Both the position numbers and the translations under genes were made by a program. Shown one piece after another: positions 41,064 to 51,668 of a stretch of DNA of 64,000 nucleotides. Each line of letters starts with the position of its first letter. Position 1 is the first letter of the stretch. The DNA comes from Flavobacteriaceae bacterium (GTDB taxonomy: Bacteria; Bacteroidota; Bacteroidia; Flavobacteriales; Flavobacteriaceae): NCBI GenBank assembly GCA_027073495.1, contig JALSVQ010000192.1:1-64000 (forward strand), in the 5' to 3' direction. The notes under the pieces are model-generated. The model was not told where the DNA came from, searched no databases, and was given only the letters and a program-made list of their open reading frames with translations.

Positions 41064-44000
41064 ATGCAAAATAAAGGACTCGTTAAATTTTTTGCCATCG
41101 CATTGTTATTGATAAGTATTTATCAATTATCATTTACGTTTGTTGGTAATAAAATGGAAAAAAAGGCAAAAGCCTATGCTAAAAGTAAAATTGATCAAAA
41201 GCTGCCAAACGTTAATGATTTAATGCAAGAGCAAGAAGTAGCTTACTTAGATTCATTGAAAAAAGAAACTGTTTTTGCTGGTTTTACTGGTAAAGAAGTG
41301 CAAAAAAATGAATTAAAATTAGGGTTAGACCTAAAAGGTGGTATCAACGTATTACTTGAAGTATCTGTAAAAGAAATATTAGATGGGCTTGCTGATAAGA
41401 GTCAAAATCCAATTTTTCAAAAAGTTTTAGATGAAACTGCTAAAGCGCAACGCGATAGTCAAGATAGTTTTATTGATATCTTTTTTGATAAATTTGATGA
41501 AATAAGCCAAGGTAAACTAAAACTAAATGATCCAGAAGTATTTGGAACACGTGCTTTAGTAGATAGCAAAAAAATCAATACACTTTCTGATTCTGAAGTA
41601 AAAGATGTTATTAGAAAAGAAGTTGATGGAGCTATTAACCAAGCTTTTATTGTAATAAAAACGCGTATTGACCAATTTGGGGTAGCGCAACCAAAAATAC
41701 AGAAAGTAAAAAACTCGGATCGTATTGTTGTTGAGCTTCCAGGAGCAAAGAATGTTGAACGTATCAAAAAATTATTGCAGAATACTGCAAAATTAGAATT
41801 TTGGTTTACAAAACAAAGTGGAGCACTTCAAAGTTTTGTACAGCAAATCAATGGAAAGCTAAAAGCAGATCAAGATGCAGCTAAACCTGCAAAAAAAGAA
41901 GAAGCTAAAAAAGAAGATGACTTAGCGACTCAAAAAGATAATACTGATGGTAGTGTTGTTGATGTAAACAACTTAATCACCGATGAAGATAAAGCTGCAG
42001 CAGCTGATGCTGAAAAAACACCAGAAGAACTAGCGGCTGAAAATCCATTCTTTAGTATTTTTACACCTACACTTCAAGGACCAGTTCTTGGTGTTACTAG
42101 TTCACGTAACTTGAAGAAAGTATTAAAAATGCTTAATGAAAGAAGAGATTTACGTGCTTTCTTACCAGAAGGGTATAATAATGTCAAATTCTTAGCAGGA
42201 AAAATAGATGAAGAAACAGGAGCTGTTCGTATCTATACAATAGATTATAACCGTAGTGGAGAAGCGCCTTTAGACGGTGATGTAATCACCAATGCAAATA
42301 ACTCATTTACACAAAGAGGAACACCTTCTGTAAATATGCAAATGGATAATCTAGGAGCTAGTAAATGGGAAGAAATGACTGGTAAAGTATTTAGTAATAA
42401 AGGTAATATTGCCATTGTGTTAGATAATACAGTATATTCTGCACCAGGCGTTACTTCTGGACCGATATCTGGAGGACGTTCTGAAATAACAGGTGACTTT
42501 ACTATTGAAGAAGCAAAAGATTTAGCAAATGTGCTTAAAGCAGGTAAATTGCCAGCGCCAGCACGTATTGTACAATCAGATATTGTTGGGCCTTCTTTAG
42601 GTCACGAAGCAATTAACAGTGGTATGGTTTCATTTGGTTTTGCATTACTAATTGTATTAGTTTGGATTATCTTTTACTACGGTAAAGCAGGTCTTTTTGC
42701 TGATTATGCATTATTATTGAACTTAGTATTTATATTCGGTGTTTTAGCTTCTTTTGCAGGAGCAACATTAACATTGCCTGGTATTGCGGGTATTGTCCTT
42801 ACCATTGGTATGTCGGTAGATGCCAACGTACTTATATTTGAACGTATTCGTGAAGAATTAGCCAAAGGAAAAAGTCAGAAAGAAGCTATTGCAGATGGAT
42901 TTAGTAATGCACTTTCTTCCATATTAGATGCCAATATTACAACAGGGTTAACAGGAGTTATCTTATTATTCTTTGGTTCAGGACCTGTTAAAGGTTTTGC
43001 TACTACTTTATTAATAGGTATTGTTACTTCATTATTCTCAGCTATATTTATCACGAGATTGTTTATTGATTGGTATCTTGAGAAAGGAAAAAAATTAGAT
43101 TTTTCTACTAATTTTTCAAAAAATTGGTTTAAAGATGTTCATATTGATTTCTTAGGAAAACGTAAAATAGCATATACTGTTTCAGGAGCAATTATAGCTT
43201 TGGGTATATATTCTTTGATGACTATTGGATTGAATAAAGGGGTAGATTTTACTGGTGGACGTACATATACTGTTCATTTTGATAAAGCTACTAATCCAGA
43301 AGAAGTGCGTACAGCATTGAATAACGTGTTTATGGTTGATGGTGTTGCTATGCCGCCAGAGGTTAAAACTTCAGGTAAAGCAAGTCGTCTAAAAATAACA
43401 ACGAAATACAAAATAGATTCTGAAGATACAGGAGTAGATGCAGAAATTGAAGGACTATTATTTAATGGTTTGAAAAATTTCTTACCAGACGGTTTTACAC
43501 AAAAAGAATTTGTAAATAATGATGACGCTAAAACTATTGGTATTTTAGAAGCTACAAAAGTAGGACCAACTATTGCAGATGATTTACAGAAAAACTCATT
43601 ATGGGCAGTTTTAGGCTCGCTAGTAGTTGTGTTTATCTATATTTTACTACGATTCAGAAAATGGCAATTTAGTTTAGGAGCTGTTATAGCAGTATTCCAT
43701 GATGTATTGATAGTACTTGGTTTATTCTCTATCCTTTGGAAATATGTGTCTTTCAACATGGAGGTTAATGAGTCATTTATAGCAGCAGCACTGACTGTAA
43801 TTGGGTATTCGCTAAATGATACCGTAGTTATCTTTGATAGATTACGTGAGAATTTAGGCATAATGAAAGGAAAAACACTTTATGATTTAACTAATGAGTC
43901 ATTAAGTTCAACATTAAGTAGAACATTGAATACATCTATTACAACCTTATTAGTATTGTTAGCAATATTCTTCTTCGGAGGAGATTCTATCAAAGGATTT

Positions 44001-44108
44001 ATCTTTGCATTATTAGTAGGTGTTGTAGTTGGTACATACTCTTCATTGTTTGTGGCTACACCAATAATGTACGATACATTTAAAAAAAATTATAATAAAA
44101 AAGATTAA
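41064..44108 (+). CDS. secDF: Fused protein translocase subunit SecDF
   Basis: 1014 aa; LGLDLKGGINVLLEV, IVLTIGMSVDANVLIFERIREEL, TVIGYSLNDTVVIFDRLREN. Confidence 0.95.
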   Translation: MQNKGLVKFFAIALLLISIYQLSFTFVGNKMEKKAKAYAKSKIDQKLPNVNDLMQEQEVAYLDSLKKETVFAGFTGKEVQKNELKLGLDLKGGINVLLEVSVKEILDGLADKSQNPIFQKVLDETAKAQRDSQDSFIDIFFDKFDEISQGKLKLNDPEVFGTRALVDSKKINTLSDSEVKDVIRKEVDGAINQAFIVIKTRIDQFGVAQPKIQKVKNSDRIVVELPGAKNVERIKKLLQNTAKLEFWFTKQSGALQSFVQQINGKLKADQDAAKPAKKEEAKKEDDLATQKDNTDGSVVDVNNLITDEDKAAAADAEKTPEELAAENPFFSIFTPTLQGPVLGVTSSRNLKKVLKMLNERRDLRAFLPEGYNNVKFLAGKIDEETGAVRIYTIDYNRSGEAPLDGDVITNANNSFTQRGTPSVNMQMDNLGASKWEEMTGKVFSNKGNIAIVLDNTVYSAPGVTSGPISGGRSEITGDFTIEEAKDLANVLKAGKLPAPARIVQSDIVGPSLGHEAINSGMVSFGFALLIVLVWIIFYYGKAGLFADYALLLNLVFIFGVLASFAGATLTLPGIAGIVLTIGMSVDANVLIFERIREELAKGKSQKEAIADGFSNALSSILDANITTGLTGVILLFFGSGPVKGFATTLLIGIVTSLFSAIFITRLFIDWYLEKGKKLDFSTNFSKNWFKDVHIDFLGKRKIAYTVSGAIIALGIYSLMTIGLNKGVDFTGGRTYTVHFDKATNPEEVRTALNNVFMVDGVAMPPEVKTSGKASRLKITTKYKIDSEDTGVDAEIEGLLFNGLKNFLPDGFTQKEFVNNDDAKTIGILEATKVGPTIADDLQKNSLWAVLGSLVVVFIYILLRFRKWQFSLGAVIAVFHDVLIVLGLFSILWKYVSFNMEVNESFIAAALTVIGYSLNDTVVIFDRLRENLGIMKGKTLYDLTNESLSSTLSRTLNTSITTLLVLLAIFFFGGDSIKGFIFALLVGVVVGTYSSLFVATPIMYDTFKKNYNKKD

Positions 44109-44130
44109 TTTATTAATCAGATAATAAATA

Positions 44131-44163
44131 AAAACCTCGACATTTATGTTGAGGTTTTTTTTT
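44131..44163 (+). terminator. Intrinsic terminator after secDF
   Basis: aaaaacctcgacatttatgttgaggttttttttt. Confidence 0.75.
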
Positions 44164-44249
44164 GAATGAAATGTCATATCAAATGAATTTGAGATATCTT
44201 TCCATATATATTATTATTTTTCATTTATCATTTTTAATTCAATTAGTTG

Positions 44250-44257
44250 TATTTTTG
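44250..44257 (+). promoter_or_regulatory. TAnnTTTG -7 box of uvrB, 4 nt before the ATG
   Basis: TATTTTTG-ggct-ATG(44262). Confidence 0.6.
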
Positions 44258-44261
44258 GGCT

Positions 44262-46250
44262 ATGCAATTCAAACTTAAATCTGATTTTTCACCAACAGGA
44301 GACCAACCTCAAGCTATTGAGAAATTGGTAAAAGGTATTGATGCTAATGAAAAAGCACAAGTATTGCTTGGTGTTACAGGATCGGGTAAAACATTTACTG
44401 TTGCTAATATTATTGCTAACACACAGCGACCAACGCTTATACTTGCTCATAATAAGACATTGGCAGCACAACTCTATGATGAGTTTAAAAACTTTTTTCC
44501 TGATAATGCAGTAGAATATTTTGTTTCGTATTACGATTATTATCAGCCCGAAGCTTATATTCCTGCTAGTGGTACGTATATCGAAAAAGATTTATCTATT
44601 AATGAAGAGATAGAGCGCTTGCGAATACGTACAAGTTCATCGTTATTATCGGGTAGGAGAGATGTCATTGTTGTTTCTTCCGTGTCGTGTTTGTATGGAA
44701 TTGGTAATCCTATAGAATTTAAAAAAAATGTAATACCTATAGCCGTTGGGGATGTATTTTCAAGAACCATGTTTTTAAAAAAATTGGTAGCAAGTTTGTA
44801 TTCACGTACGGAAGCCGAATTCAAATCAGGTTCGTTTATGGTTCGTGGCGATGTGATTTCTGTATTTCCATCGTATGGTGAATTGGCTTATCGCATTCAT
44901 TTTTTTGGTGATGAAATAGAAGAAATAGAATCTTTTGATGTACTCTCAAATCAAGTACTGGATAGCTTTGACAAATTAACAATTTACCCTGCAAATTTGT
45001 TTGTGACTTCACCTGATGTCCTTCAAAATGCCATTCATCAAATCCAAGAAGATATGATGAAACAAGTTGATTATTTTATTGAAATAGGAAAACGACTCGA
45101 AGCTAAGCGCTTAAAAGAACGTACCGAGTTTGATTTAGAAATGATACGTGAGCTTGGTTATTGTAGCGGTATAGAAAACTATTCGCGCTATCTTGATCAG
45201 CGCCCACCAGGAACACGCCCTTTCTGTTTGTTAGATTATTTCCCCGATGATTATCTTATGGTTATTGATGAGAGTCACGTTACTATTCCACAAGTACACG
45301 CTATGTATGGTGGCGATCGGTCGCGTAAAGAAAATCTTGTTGAATATGGTTTTCGTTTGCCTGCAGCAATGGACAATAGACCCTTGAAGTTTGAAGAATT
45401 TGAAGCCATACAAAATCAAGTGTTATATGTTTCTGCTACACCAGCAGATTATGAACTTCAAAAAACAGAAGGAATCTATGTTGAGCAGGTTATCCGTCCT
45501 ACAGGTTTGCTAGACCCAGAAATAGAAGTACGACCAAGTCTCAATCAAATAGACGATTTGATAGAAGAAATACAGCTACGTATTGAAAAAGATGAGCGTG
45601 TTTTGGTGACTACATTGACCAAGCGTATGGCAGAAGAATTGACAAAGTACTTAACACGCATACAGATACGCTGTCGTTATATTCATTCTGATGTTGATAC
45701 GTTGGAGCGCGTAGAGATAATGCAAGATTTACGTAAAGGGCTTTTTGATGTGTTGATTGGAGTTAATTTATTACGAGAAGGTTTAGATCTTCCCGAAGTG
45801 TCATTAGTAGCAATATTAGATGCTGATAAAGAAGGTTTTTTGAGAAGTCACCGTTCTTTAACACAGACTATTGGGCGAGCTGCTCGTAATGTAAATGGTA
45901 AAGCAATATTGTACGCTGATAAAATAACCAAAAGTATGCAACTTACTATGGATGAAACAGCACGCAGAAGAGCGAAACAAATTGCTTACAATACAGCACA
46001 TGGTATAGTGCCTACGCAAATCAATAAGAAAATTTCTAATGCTTTAGATGTAAGCCCAATTACATCATATCATTATGATAATACAGTAGATAAAGCTGCC
46101 GAAGAAAATGAAATTTATCTTACCAAAAAAGAACTGACAGAACGTATTCGTGAAGTCCAAAAGCAAATGGAAAAAGCAGCCAAAGAACTTGATTTTGTTG
46201 CTGCAGCACACCTGCGTGATAGGATGAAAAATTTAAAAGCTAAATTGTAG
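44262..46250 (+). CDS. uvrB: Excinuclease ABC subunit B
   Basis: MQFKLKSDFSPTGDQPQAIEKLVKG, GVTGSGKTFTVANII, YYDYYQPEAYIP, UVR motif near C-term. The track's TTG start (44247) is inside the promoter. Confidence 0.96.
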   Translation: MQFKLKSDFSPTGDQPQAIEKLVKGIDANEKAQVLLGVTGSGKTFTVANIIANTQRPTLILAHNKTLAAQLYDEFKNFFPDNAVEYFVSYYDYYQPEAYIPASGTYIEKDLSINEEIERLRIRTSSSLLSGRRDVIVVSSVSCLYGIGNPIEFKKNVIPIAVGDVFSRTMFLKKLVASLYSRTEAEFKSGSFMVRGDVISVFPSYGELAYRIHFFGDEIEEIESFDVLSNQVLDSFDKLTIYPANLFVTSPDVLQNAIHQIQEDMMKQVDYFIEIGKRLEAKRLKERTEFDLEMIRELGYCSGIENYSRYLDQRPPGTRPFCLLDYFPDDYLMVIDESHVTIPQVHAMYGGDRSRKENLVEYGFRLPAAMDNRPLKFEEFEAIQNQVLYVSATPADYELQKTEGIYVEQVIRPTGLLDPEIEVRPSLNQIDDLIEEIQLRIEKDERVLVTTLTKRMAEELTKYLTRIQIRCRYIHSDVDTLERVEIMQDLRKGLFDVLIGVNLLREGLDLPEVSLVAILDADKEGFLRSHRSLTQTIGRAARNVNGKAILYADKITKSMQLTMDETARRRAKQIAYNTAHGIVPTQINKKISNALDVSPITSYHYDNTVDKAAEENEIYLTKKELTERIREVQKQMEKAAKELDFVAAAHLRDRMKNLKAKL

Positions 46251-46339
46251 GTTTGTTTCTGCCATAAGCACATTACTTTAATGCATTGCATAACAAATAT
46301 AATAGCGTATATTTGTAAAAATGATTTAAATAATACAAT

Positions 46340-47344
46340 ATGTATCAATCTAAAATAATAGGAACAGGCTTTTATGTTCCAGATAATATAGTTACTAATG
46401 ATGATTTGTCTAAAATAATGGACACTAATGATGCTTGGATACAAGAGCGTACAGGTATAAAAGAACGCCGTTGGATAAAAGATGGTTCTGGAGAAACAAC
46501 TGCTACAATGGCGGCAGAAGCTTCTAAAAATGCATTAAAAAACGCAAATATTTCTAAAGATGATATCGACTTTATTATTTTAGCAACATTGAGTCCAGAT
46601 TACTATTTTCCTGGAGGAGGAGTTCAAATACAAGACATGTTAGATATGCCAACTATTGGTGCGTTAGATATAAGAAATCAATGTTCTGGTTTTATTTATG
46701 CAATGTCAGTTGCCGATCAATTTATCAAAACTGGAATGTATAAAAATATTTTGGTTATAGGTTCAGAATATCATTCTGGAGGAATTGATAAAACTACGAG
46801 AGGTCGTGGTATTTCAGTGCTGTTTGGTGATGGAGCAGGAGCTGTTGTTGTTTCACGTAGTGACGACGATTCTGGAATATTATCTACACATTTGCATTCG
46901 GAAGGGAAATTTGCTGACAAACTGATTATGGAAGGACCTAGTACTAAAGATTGGGTTCCTAATATAATTGCTAGAAATAATCCTGATGAAGAAACGTATT
47001 TTCCACATATGGATGGACAACTAGTATTTAAAAATGCTGTTGTGCGTTTTTCTGAAGCTATTAATGAAGGACTAGAAGCTAATAATTTGACCAAAGAACA
47101 GATTGATATGTTAGTTCCTCATCAGGCTAATTTGAGAATATCACAATTTATTCAGAAAAAGTTCCGATTAAATGATGATCAAGTTTTTAATAATATAATG
47201 AAATATGGTAATACCACAGCTGCATCTATTCCAATAGCATTGGCAGAAGCTGTAGCTCAAAATAAAATCAAAAAAGGAGACCTTGTAGTACTTGCTGCTT
47301 TTGGTAGTGGCTTTACTTGGGGTTCTGTGATTATGAGATGGTAA
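46340..47344 (+). CDS. 3-oxoacyl-ACP synthase III family protein
   Basis: IIGTGFYVPDNIVTNDDLSKIMDTNDAWIQERTGIKERR; IRNQCSGFIYAMSVAD; VPHQANLRI; KYGNTTAASIP. Confidence 0.92.
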   Translation: MYQSKIIGTGFYVPDNIVTNDDLSKIMDTNDAWIQERTGIKERRWIKDGSGETTATMAAEASKNALKNANISKDDIDFIILATLSPDYYFPGGGVQIQDMLDMPTIGALDIRNQCSGFIYAMSVADQFIKTGMYKNILVIGSEYHSGGIDKTTRGRGISVLFGDGAGAVVVSRSDDDSGILSTHLHSEGKFADKLIMEGPSTKDWVPNIIARNNPDEETYFPHMDGQLVFKNAVVRFSEAINEGLEANNLTKEQIDMLVPHQANLRISQFIQKKFRLNDDQVFNNIMKYGNTTAASIPIALAEAVAQNKIKKGDLVVLAAFGSGFTWGSVIMRW

Positions 47345-47357
47345 TAATCAAAATAAA

Positions 47358-47846
47358 TTAACGAAAATCTGAAGGAAAAGTTACTAAGGTAGTTTTTCCT
47401 TTTTTTATGTCTTTCCAGTGCTTTGTATCAAAAGTAATACCTATTATGCCACACGTTGGTACATGAGCTATTGGCTGGTTACCATATTTATTAATAAATG
47501 AAGTAATTCCGTGGTCGTGACTGAATATTATAGCGCTTTCAAATGCGTCATCAAGTGCTTTGATGGTTTTAACCAAATAGCCATCCGAAAAATTATATAA
47601 TGTTTTTTTGATTATTAAATTAGATAATGGATAGGAAAATGTATCACAAAATATCATGGCTGTATGCAATGCTCTATTGGCGCTACTTGCTATAAATACA
47701 TTAGGCGTTTTAATAGTTGATTTTAAATGATCAACCATTAAGTATGCATCATTAATACCTCGTTTTTTCAGCGGTCTGTCAATGTCTTTTATGTTTTTAT
47801 AGCGCCATGAAGATTTGGCATGACGAACGATATAAATTGTTTTCAT
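47358..47846 (-). CDS. Histidine phosphatase family protein (SixA-like)
   Basis: MKTIYIVRHAKSSWRYKNIKDIDRPLKKRG; IIFSHDHGITSFINKYG. Confidence 0.9.
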   Translation of the reverse strand: MKTIYIVRHAKSSWRYKNIKDIDRPLKKRGINDAYLMVDHLKSTIKTPNVFIASSANRALHTAMIFCDTFSYPLSNLIIKKTLYNFSDGYLVKTIKALDDAFESAIIFSHDHGITSFINKYGNQPIAHVPTCGIIGITFDTKHWKDIKKGKTTLVTFPSDFR

Positions 47847-47873
47847 TTCTTTTACTTCTTATACAAAAATACA

Positions 47874-47902
47874 AAAAGCTCACTTGATTCAAGTGAGCTT
47901 TT
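47874..47902 (-). terminator. Intrinsic terminator of gdhA
   Basis: aaaagctcacttga/tcaagtgagctttt. Confidence 0.8.
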
Positions 47903-47935
47903 CTATTTATTTCTAAATTATTTATTGAAGTACTA

Positions 47936-49279
47936 CTAAACAATACCTTGAGCAAGCATTGCATCAGCAACTTTTACAAATCCTGCTACATTGGCACCAA
48001 GTACATAATCGACATGACCATCTTCTTTAGTTCCATATTTTACACATTGCTCGTGAATACTATTCATTATGCCGTGTAATTTTTGATCAACTTCTTCTCT
48101 TGTCCAATTGTAACGTAATGAGTTTTGACTCATTTCTAGCCCTGAAGTTGCTACACCTCCAGCATTTGATGCTTTACCTGGAGAAAACAATACTTTAGCA
48201 CTTTGAAACGCCTCTATAGCTTCTGGAGTTGTTGGCATGTTTGCGCCTTCAGCAACAGCTAGAACACCATTTTCTATTAGTTTTTTAACATTGTTAAGTT
48301 CCAATTCGTTTTGCGTAGCACATGGCATTGCAATATCACATTTTACACTCCAAGGACGTTCTCCTTTAAAGAATTTTGCCGAAGGATATTTTTCTGCGTA
48401 TTCATGGATTCTACCACGTTTTACATTTTTAAGTTCCATAACAAATGCTAATTTTTCAGCATCGATACCTGCTTCATCATAGATGTATCCTGAAGAATCT
48501 GACAGTGTAACCACTTTAGCTCCTAATTGAGTAGCTTTTTCAGTAGCATATTGTGCTACATTACCTGAGCCAGATATTGCAACAACTTTGCCTTTGAAGT
48601 CTTCTCCTTTTGTTTTTAACATGTTTTCAGCAAAATAAACAGCTCCATAGCCAGTTGCTTCTGGTCTTACTAGAGAACCTCCATATGCCATTCCTTTTCC
48701 TGTAAGAACGCCTGTAAATTCATCACGTAATCTTTTGTATTGACCAAATAAATAGCCAATTTCACGACCTCCAACACCAATATCTCCAGCAGGAACATCA
48801 GTATTTGCACCAATGTGTTTTTGAAGTTCTGTCATAAATGATTGGCAAAAACGCATCACTTCGTTATCTGATTTTCCTTTAGGATTGAAGTTTGAACCTC
48901 CTTTTCCACCACCCATTGGCAATGTAGTTAGTGAGTTTTTGAAAACTTGCTCAAATCCTAAAAACTTTAAGATACTTAAATTTACCGTAGGATGAAAACG
49001 TAAACCACCTTTGTAAGGTCCTATGGCAGAGTTAAACTGCACTCTAAAACCCCGATTTATTTGTGTGTTTCCTTGATCATCTATCCAAGGCACTCTAAAG
49101 ATAAAAGTACGCTCAGGTTCAACCATACGTTCTAGAAGCATTTTGCCTTTATATTTAGGATTAGCCTCTATAAAAGGGATTACTGTTTCAGCAACTTCGT
49201 GAACTGCTTGTAAAAATTCAGGTTCATTAGGATTTAATGCTTTCACATAATCCATAAATGTATTTATTTTTGATTCCAT
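47936..49279 (-). CDS. gdhA: NADP-specific glutamate dehydrogenase
   Basis: 447 aa; PYKGGLRFHPTVNLSILKFLGFEQVFKNSLTTLPMGGGKGGSNFNPKGKSD. Confidence 0.95.
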   Translation of the reverse strand: MESKINTFMDYVKALNPNEPEFLQAVHEVAETVIPFIEANPKYKGKMLLERMVEPERTFIFRVPWIDDQGNTQINRGFRVQFNSAIGPYKGGLRFHPTVNLSILKFLGFEQVFKNSLTTLPMGGGKGGSNFNPKGKSDNEVMRFCQSFMTELQKHIGANTDVPAGDIGVGGREIGYLFGQYKRLRDEFTGVLTGKGMAYGGSLVRPEATGYGAVYFAENMLKTKGEDFKGKVVAISGSGNVAQYATEKATQLGAKVVTLSDSSGYIYDEAGIDAEKLAFVMELKNVKRGRIHEYAEKYPSAKFFKGERPWSVKCDIAMPCATQNELELNNVKKLIENGVLAVAEGANMPTTPEAIEAFQSAKVLFSPGKASNAGGVATSGLEMSQNSLRYNWTREEVDQKLHGIMNSIHEQCVKYGTKEDGHVDYVLGANVAGFVKVADAMLAQGIV

Positions 49280-49411
49280 TATAAGTATGAATTAATTATT
49301 TATAAAATTCTATACAAATATAAAGTAATTTTATTGGAATATTCATTCTTTAGTTTTGAAAATTATTAAAAATCTTTTCATTAAATTTACACAAAATATT
49401 ATTATATACAT

Positions 49412-51145
49412 ATGGATTATCTTAGCAATAATAAAATACTATCGAAACTTCCCGCAAGGTTAAAGCAGTTTGTTGTTGATCAACATTATAAAGATTACAC
49501 CGCTATAGATCAAGCGGTTTGGCGTTATGTAATGCGTGTTAATATGCATTTTTTATCAAAAATAGCGCATAAATCTTATCTAGAAGGGCTACGCAAAACA
49601 GGTGTTAGTATTGATGCAATACCAAGTATTGAAGAAATGAATGTTATTTTGTCCGAGATCGGTTGGGCTGCCGTTGCTGTAGATGGTTTTATTCTACCCA
49701 ATGCTTTTATGGAATTTCAAGCATATAATGTTTTGGTCATTGCTGCTGACATTCGTCAGCTTGAACATATAGCATATACGCCAGCGCCAGATATTATTCA
49801 TGAAGCAGCGGGTCATGCGCCTATTATCGCTAATCCTGAATACGCTGAGTATTTACGCCGTTTTGGAGAGATAGGAGCCAAGGCTATTTCGTCTGCCAAA
49901 GACTATGAACTTTATGAGGCAATACGGCATTTGTCTATTATAAAAGAAACAAAAGGTACGACAGATAGTGCTATTGCTGCTGCTGAAAATGAAATCAAAC
50001 GGATTAGTGATACTATGGACGAACCTTCGGAAATGGCAAAAATTCGAAACTTGCATTGGTGGACTGTAGAATATGGATTGATAGGTGCTTTGGATAATCC
50101 TCAAATTTATGGTGCTGGCTTATTGTCTTCTATTGGAGAGAGTATTTCTTGTTTTAAAGATGATGTAATAAAAATGCCATATTCTATTTTGGCAGCCGAT
50201 CAAAATTTTGATATTACCAAACCACAACCCCAATTATATGTCACACCAGATTTCCCACATTTGAGTTTTGTTTTAGAAGAATTTGCGAATACTATGGCGG
50301 TTCGAAAAGGCGGTTTGAAAGGGTTAGAAAAATTAATTGCTTCAAAAAGTTTAGGAACTGTAGAATTAAGTACGGGCTTGCAAGTGTCTGGAGTTTTTAC
50401 CAATGTTATAGATGATGGTAATTATAAACCAGTTTATTTTCAGACATTAGGAGAAACGGCTTTAGCATATCGTGATAAAGAATTAATAGGTCATGGTGTA
50501 GCATATCATAAAGATGGTTTCGGCTCTCCTGTTGGTAAACTAAAAAATATTAATCTTGCCATTGAAGATATGAGCCCAAAAGATTTGGAGGCGTACGGTA
50601 TTTATGAAGGAAAAGATATTGAACTTGTTTTTGAAGGCGAAATAAGTGTAAAGGGCGAAATAATAACAGGTGTGCGTAATTTGCAAGGTAAAATAATATT
50701 GATAAGCTTTAAAAACTGTACAGTTAAACATAAAGAGCGTATTTTATTTCAACCAGAATGGGGAGTTTATGATATGGCTGTTGGTAAAGATGTCGTTTCA
50801 GCCTTTTCTGGGCCTGCTTCTTATGAGTCTTTTGCTGTAAAACTACAAGTTCCAAAAGAAAAAACAAGGCAAAAATCGCTTGTTTCAGGAGATTTGGTCT
50901 TGGAAAATTATTATAAACAGGTGCAAATGCATCGTGAAGGAATTAAAAAAATAAAAATTTTTAACATTTTTAATGAAATAATGACTTCATATCCAAAGGA
51001 ATGGTTGCTTATTTTTGAAATATGTGAAATTTCTAAAGAAAATATTTCATTATATGAAAAAATTTATAGACATTTGCACTCGTTAATGAAACAAGAGCCT
51101 TTAAAAAAGTTAATTCAAAATGGTTTGATACTAATTAATGAATAA
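49412..51145 (+). CDS. Aromatic amino acid hydroxylase with long C-terminal extension
   Basis: Iron-ligand motif PDIIHEAAGHAPII; hydroxylase fold in about the first 300 aa, then about 270 aa I cannot assign. Confidence 0.85.
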   Translation: MDYLSNNKILSKLPARLKQFVVDQHYKDYTAIDQAVWRYVMRVNMHFLSKIAHKSYLEGLRKTGVSIDAIPSIEEMNVILSEIGWAAVAVDGFILPNAFMEFQAYNVLVIAADIRQLEHIAYTPAPDIIHEAAGHAPIIANPEYAEYLRRFGEIGAKAISSAKDYELYEAIRHLSIIKETKGTTDSAIAAAENEIKRISDTMDEPSEMAKIRNLHWWTVEYGLIGALDNPQIYGAGLLSSIGESISCFKDDVIKMPYSILAADQNFDITKPQPQLYVTPDFPHLSFVLEEFANTMAVRKGGLKGLEKLIASKSLGTVELSTGLQVSGVFTNVIDDGNYKPVYFQTLGETALAYRDKELIGHGVAYHKDGFGSPVGKLKNINLAIEDMSPKDLEAYGIYEGKDIELVFEGEISVKGEIITGVRNLQGKIILISFKNCTVKHKERILFQPEWGVYDMAVGKDVVSAFSGPASYESFAVKLQVPKEKTRQKSLVSGDLVLENYYKQVQMHREGIKKIKIFNIFNEIMTSYPKEWLLIFEICEISKENISLYEKIYRHLHSLMKQEPLKKLIQNGLILINE

Positions 51146-51222
51146 TGTAACTCAAGTTACAATATGTTCTTTAAAAATGTTTTTTATTTGCACCTATAAT
51201 CAATTAATAATTAAATAGAAAT

Positions 51223-51534
51223 ATGGGAATAATGAGTATGTTTGGTTTCGGGCCAAAACCAGAAGAAGTTAAGGAGTATTTAGATGGTGGTGCAACAATT
51301 TTAGATGTTCGTACACCTGCGGAATACGCAGAAGAACATATTGAAGGTTCAGTAAATATCCCTTTGGATACTGTTCCTCAAAATGTAGATAGAATAAAAA
51401 AAATGGGAAAAGTAGTAGCACACTGTAGAAGTGGAGCGAGAAGCGGAAACGCTACTGATTTCTTAAAAAAACAAGGAGTAGATATAATCAATGGTGGAGG
51501 AATTGCCAACGTTCAAAGCCTAATCAACTCTTAA
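51223..51534 (+). CDS. Rhodanese-like domain protein
   Basis: ILDVRTPAEYAEEHIEGSVNIPLDTV...VAHCRSGARSGNATDFLKKQG. Confidence 0.92.
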   Translation: MGIMSMFGFGPKPEEVKEYLDGGATILDVRTPAEYAEEHIEGSVNIPLDTVPQNVDRIKKMGKVVAHCRSGARSGNATDFLKKQGVDIINGGGIANVQSLINS

Positions 51535-51582
51535 TACAATTTTCATAGTGTTTGGTTTTTAGGCAGGAGACTGTCTAATAGG

Positions 51583-51612
51583 AAAACCCGTCTTAATTGG
51601 TGGGTTTTTTGT
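51583..51612 (+). terminator. Probable intrinsic terminator
   Basis: aaaacccgtcttaattggtgggttttttg. Confidence 0.55.
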
Positions 51613-51668
51613 TTATAAATATTTTTGTTTTGAGCGAAGCACTCTTAATATTTCCTTGATTGTATTTT

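Noticed and set aside
41064-44108. SecD-SecF fusion as novelty
   Set aside because: Fused SecDF is common in Bacteroidota and some other phyla.
46318-46329. Two-codon ORF (ATG ATT TAA) just after a TATATTTG box upstream of the ketoacyl synthase III gene, considered as a regulatory minicistron
   Set aside because: Too short to support; ATG-TAA combinations are frequent in AT-rich leaders.
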